The notes under the pieces are model-generated. The model was given only the letters and a program-made list of their open reading frames with translations. It had not been told where the DNA came from and ran no database searches. Position numbers and translations under genes: made by a program. A DNA stretch of 17,040 bases from Pinguiococcus pyrenoidosus (lineage: Eukaryota; Sar; Pinguiophyceae; Pinguiochrysidales; Pinguiochrysidaceae): contig JAAMXY010000923.1 of the NCBI GenBank assembly GCA_019677205.1, positions 1 to 17,040 on the forward strand. The letters run 5' to 3'. Below are positions 15,916 through 17,040 of this stretch, piece after piece (position 1 is the first letter of the stretch; the number at the start of each line of letters is the position of its first letter).

Positions 15916-17040
15916 TCAGGTGTCGTCCAGCAACGGAACTTCCTCGGAGCTTCCGGTGGATTCCGTGTCGCTGGGCAAGTCCCGAGATGCCTCCTCCGAA
16001 CGCGGCAAGTTGGCCTCAGCATCAGCTCGTTCCGCGCCGTCGGGAGTCGAGATCATGCTGACGAACTCTTGGAAGTCGACTGCCCCGTCGTCGTCGGCGT
16101 CCAGCAGAGCCATCATATGGTCAAGCTCCTTCTCCGTCGGCTTCTGGCCGAAGGATCGGAGCGCGTGGCCCAGCTCCTCTCGCGTGATTTTCCCGTCCGA
16201 GTCGCGATCAAAGATGCCAAATGCTTGTCGCAGGCAGTCCCGCTGGAAATCCGAAAGGGTCGACGCGTTCTGAGGCGGCCAAGATGAGGTGCAGCCAGTC
16301 AGAAACTTGTCCTCCGCACCAAGCAATGTTGCGCGAACTTCATACCTCGATCTTCTCCGATGCACGCGCACTTGGCTGCGCACTCTTGCCACGTCTGGGC
16401 ATGGCGTGTCTGGGGGACGGCTGCACCTCTCGCGCAACGCGTCGACGCCAGGCGACGATACCCCGTTTCAACAGCGCATGCACCTGGGAAAGCCAGAACC
16501 CAAGCCAAAAATAAAGACAAAAGAAGAAAGAACACCGGAAGCAGAAACAAACCAGCTTAGGACGTCTTTGATCGGGCCGACCCTCGGTTCGTCGCTGGAC
16601 GCACCTCCTTTATCATCAGGTCGTCCTCATCATAAATCTCTTCCCGGATGATCTTCTCCAGGATGTCCTCCAGCGTGAGGATTCCCAACGGCCGCGCGGC
16701 GCCCGTGAGCCTCTCGTTCTGCTCCAGTCGCCTTCTCGTCTCTTCTGGGTCGGCGCTGACGAAGGCCATGTGGCTGTGCCCTTCCTGGAATCGATTCAGC
16801 GTCTCGAGCAGCGAGGCCTTGGGGGACACACAGGCCGGGAGCTTGACAGCCAAGTCCCTACGAAAGACGCGTCAGTTCTGGTACTGCGCTCGCTGCCTCG
16901 TCGCCCGCGCACAACCCTGGCCGTTCGGCGCCCAGGTCGAGACTTACCCGATCCTCCGCGCCTTCTTGGACTCCAGTGTGATGAGGCGTTTCACCAGCAG
17001 GAATCCACGCAGATCTCCGGGGTCGTTGGGAGCGCAGACG
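15916..17040 (-). CDS. CNNM/CorC-like metal transporter C-terminus with CBS and two EF-hands (partial, 5' end outside window)
   Basis: Model on the minus strand: exons 17040-16948, 16857-16605, 16483-16346 and 16269-15916. The gene runs off the right edge. The first two exons encode the end of a CNNM/Mam3/CorC-type CBS pair: GFLLVKRLITLESKK, LLETLNRFQEGHSHMA and the hallmark GILTLEDILEKIIREEIYDE. The membrane DUF21 domain and first CBS would lie beyond the edge. A short basic linker exon (VHALLKRGIVAWRRR) follows. The last exon carries two canonical EF-hand loops, DRDSDGKITREE and DADDDGAVDFQE, in a calmodulin-like lobe, then an acidic Ser/Glu tail. The EF-hand frame has no ATG upstream of the EF-hands, and all linker junctions are GT/AG and phase 0, so I join it to the CBS part. 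If the second intron is retained, the protein would end at 16557. Likely role: Mg2+ or other divalent-cation transport with Ca2+ sensing (inference). Confidence 0.7.
16270..16345 (-). other. inferred 76-nt intron before the EF-hand exon
   Basis: The donor is GAG|GTATGAAG and the acceptor GCCGCCTCAG|AACGCG, both in phase 0. The tail carries a branch-like CTGAC about 30 nt before a pyrimidine-rich stretch. Reading through it gives a stop almost at once in the linker frame. A neighbouring donor (GAGAG|GTGCAG near 16411) and two further phase-0 acceptors could give variant linkers without altering the EF-hands. Confidence 0.6.

Noticed and set aside
15916-16437. A free-standing 173-residue EF-hand protein starting at 16437
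   Set aside because: The apparent start is a TTG codon and there is no ATG in frame before the EF-hands, so this is treated as a downstream exon of the CNNM-like gene.
16299-16550. A secreted protein with a strong signal peptide on the minus strand (hydrophobic Leu/Phe-rich start)
   Set aside because: The frame opens with TTG, not ATG. The hydrophobic stretch is just the translation of a pyrimidine-rich tract that ends in TTTCCCAG, which is better read as the 3' end of the intron 16484-16604.

Overview
The window looks like nuclear DNA of a GC-rich, compact unicellular eukaryote (an alga or other protist). The long coding stretches are GC-rich. They are broken by short GT...AG introns, mostly 70-121 nt, and two paralogous genes share intron positions. 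The proteins are eukaryotic in type: an ankyrin/TRP-like channel, a CNNM-like CBS protein and EF-hands. No operons, Shine-Dalgarno starts, rRNA, tRNA or CRISPR were seen. A cryptophyte-like alga is only a guess; I cannot name the organism.

Layout from left to right. 1-1272 has no supported gene; it holds a diverged foldback (inverted-repeat) element at 114-428 and a perfect hairpin at 695-713. 1273-2481 (+) encodes an unrecognised 402-aa protein whose C-terminal half carries degenerate, acidic repeats of hydrophobic-Lys-Glu-Glu type (SUMO-consensus-like). 3064-5393 (-) and 5839-11438 (-) are tandem paralogues. Both carry a 3'-5' exonuclease (DEDD) fold followed by a YbaK/ProX-type aminoacyl-tRNA-deacylase-like domain. 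The upstream and longer gene is also joined, by my exon model, to an N-terminal DUF1853 domain, giving a protein of about 1600 aa with an intact DEDDy site. The shorter paralogue (588 aa) has lost four of the five residues compared, keeping only the motif III Asp, and has no DUF1853 part. 11439-12536 is intergenic, with an AT-rich island and a 23-bp tandem repeat. 12537-15017 (-) is an uninterrupted 826-aa ankyrin plus six-TM TRP-like channel with a long C-terminal coiled coil. 15018-15915 holds palindromes and an 85-bp TATCC microsatellite. 15916-17040 (-) is the 3' part of a CNNM/CorC-like metal-transport protein. By splice phase, and by the absence of any ATG of its own, a two-EF-hand module is its C-terminus.

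How they may work together: the two exonuclease/YbaK genes suggest an RNA- or tRNA-directed quality-control function with one active member and one pseudo-enzyme member (inference). The channel and the CNNM/EF-hand protein both concern cation transport and calcium sensing, but nothing shows that they are co-regulated. All exon boundaries were worked out by eye from frame, splice signals and paralogue alignment. No transcript evidence or database search was available.
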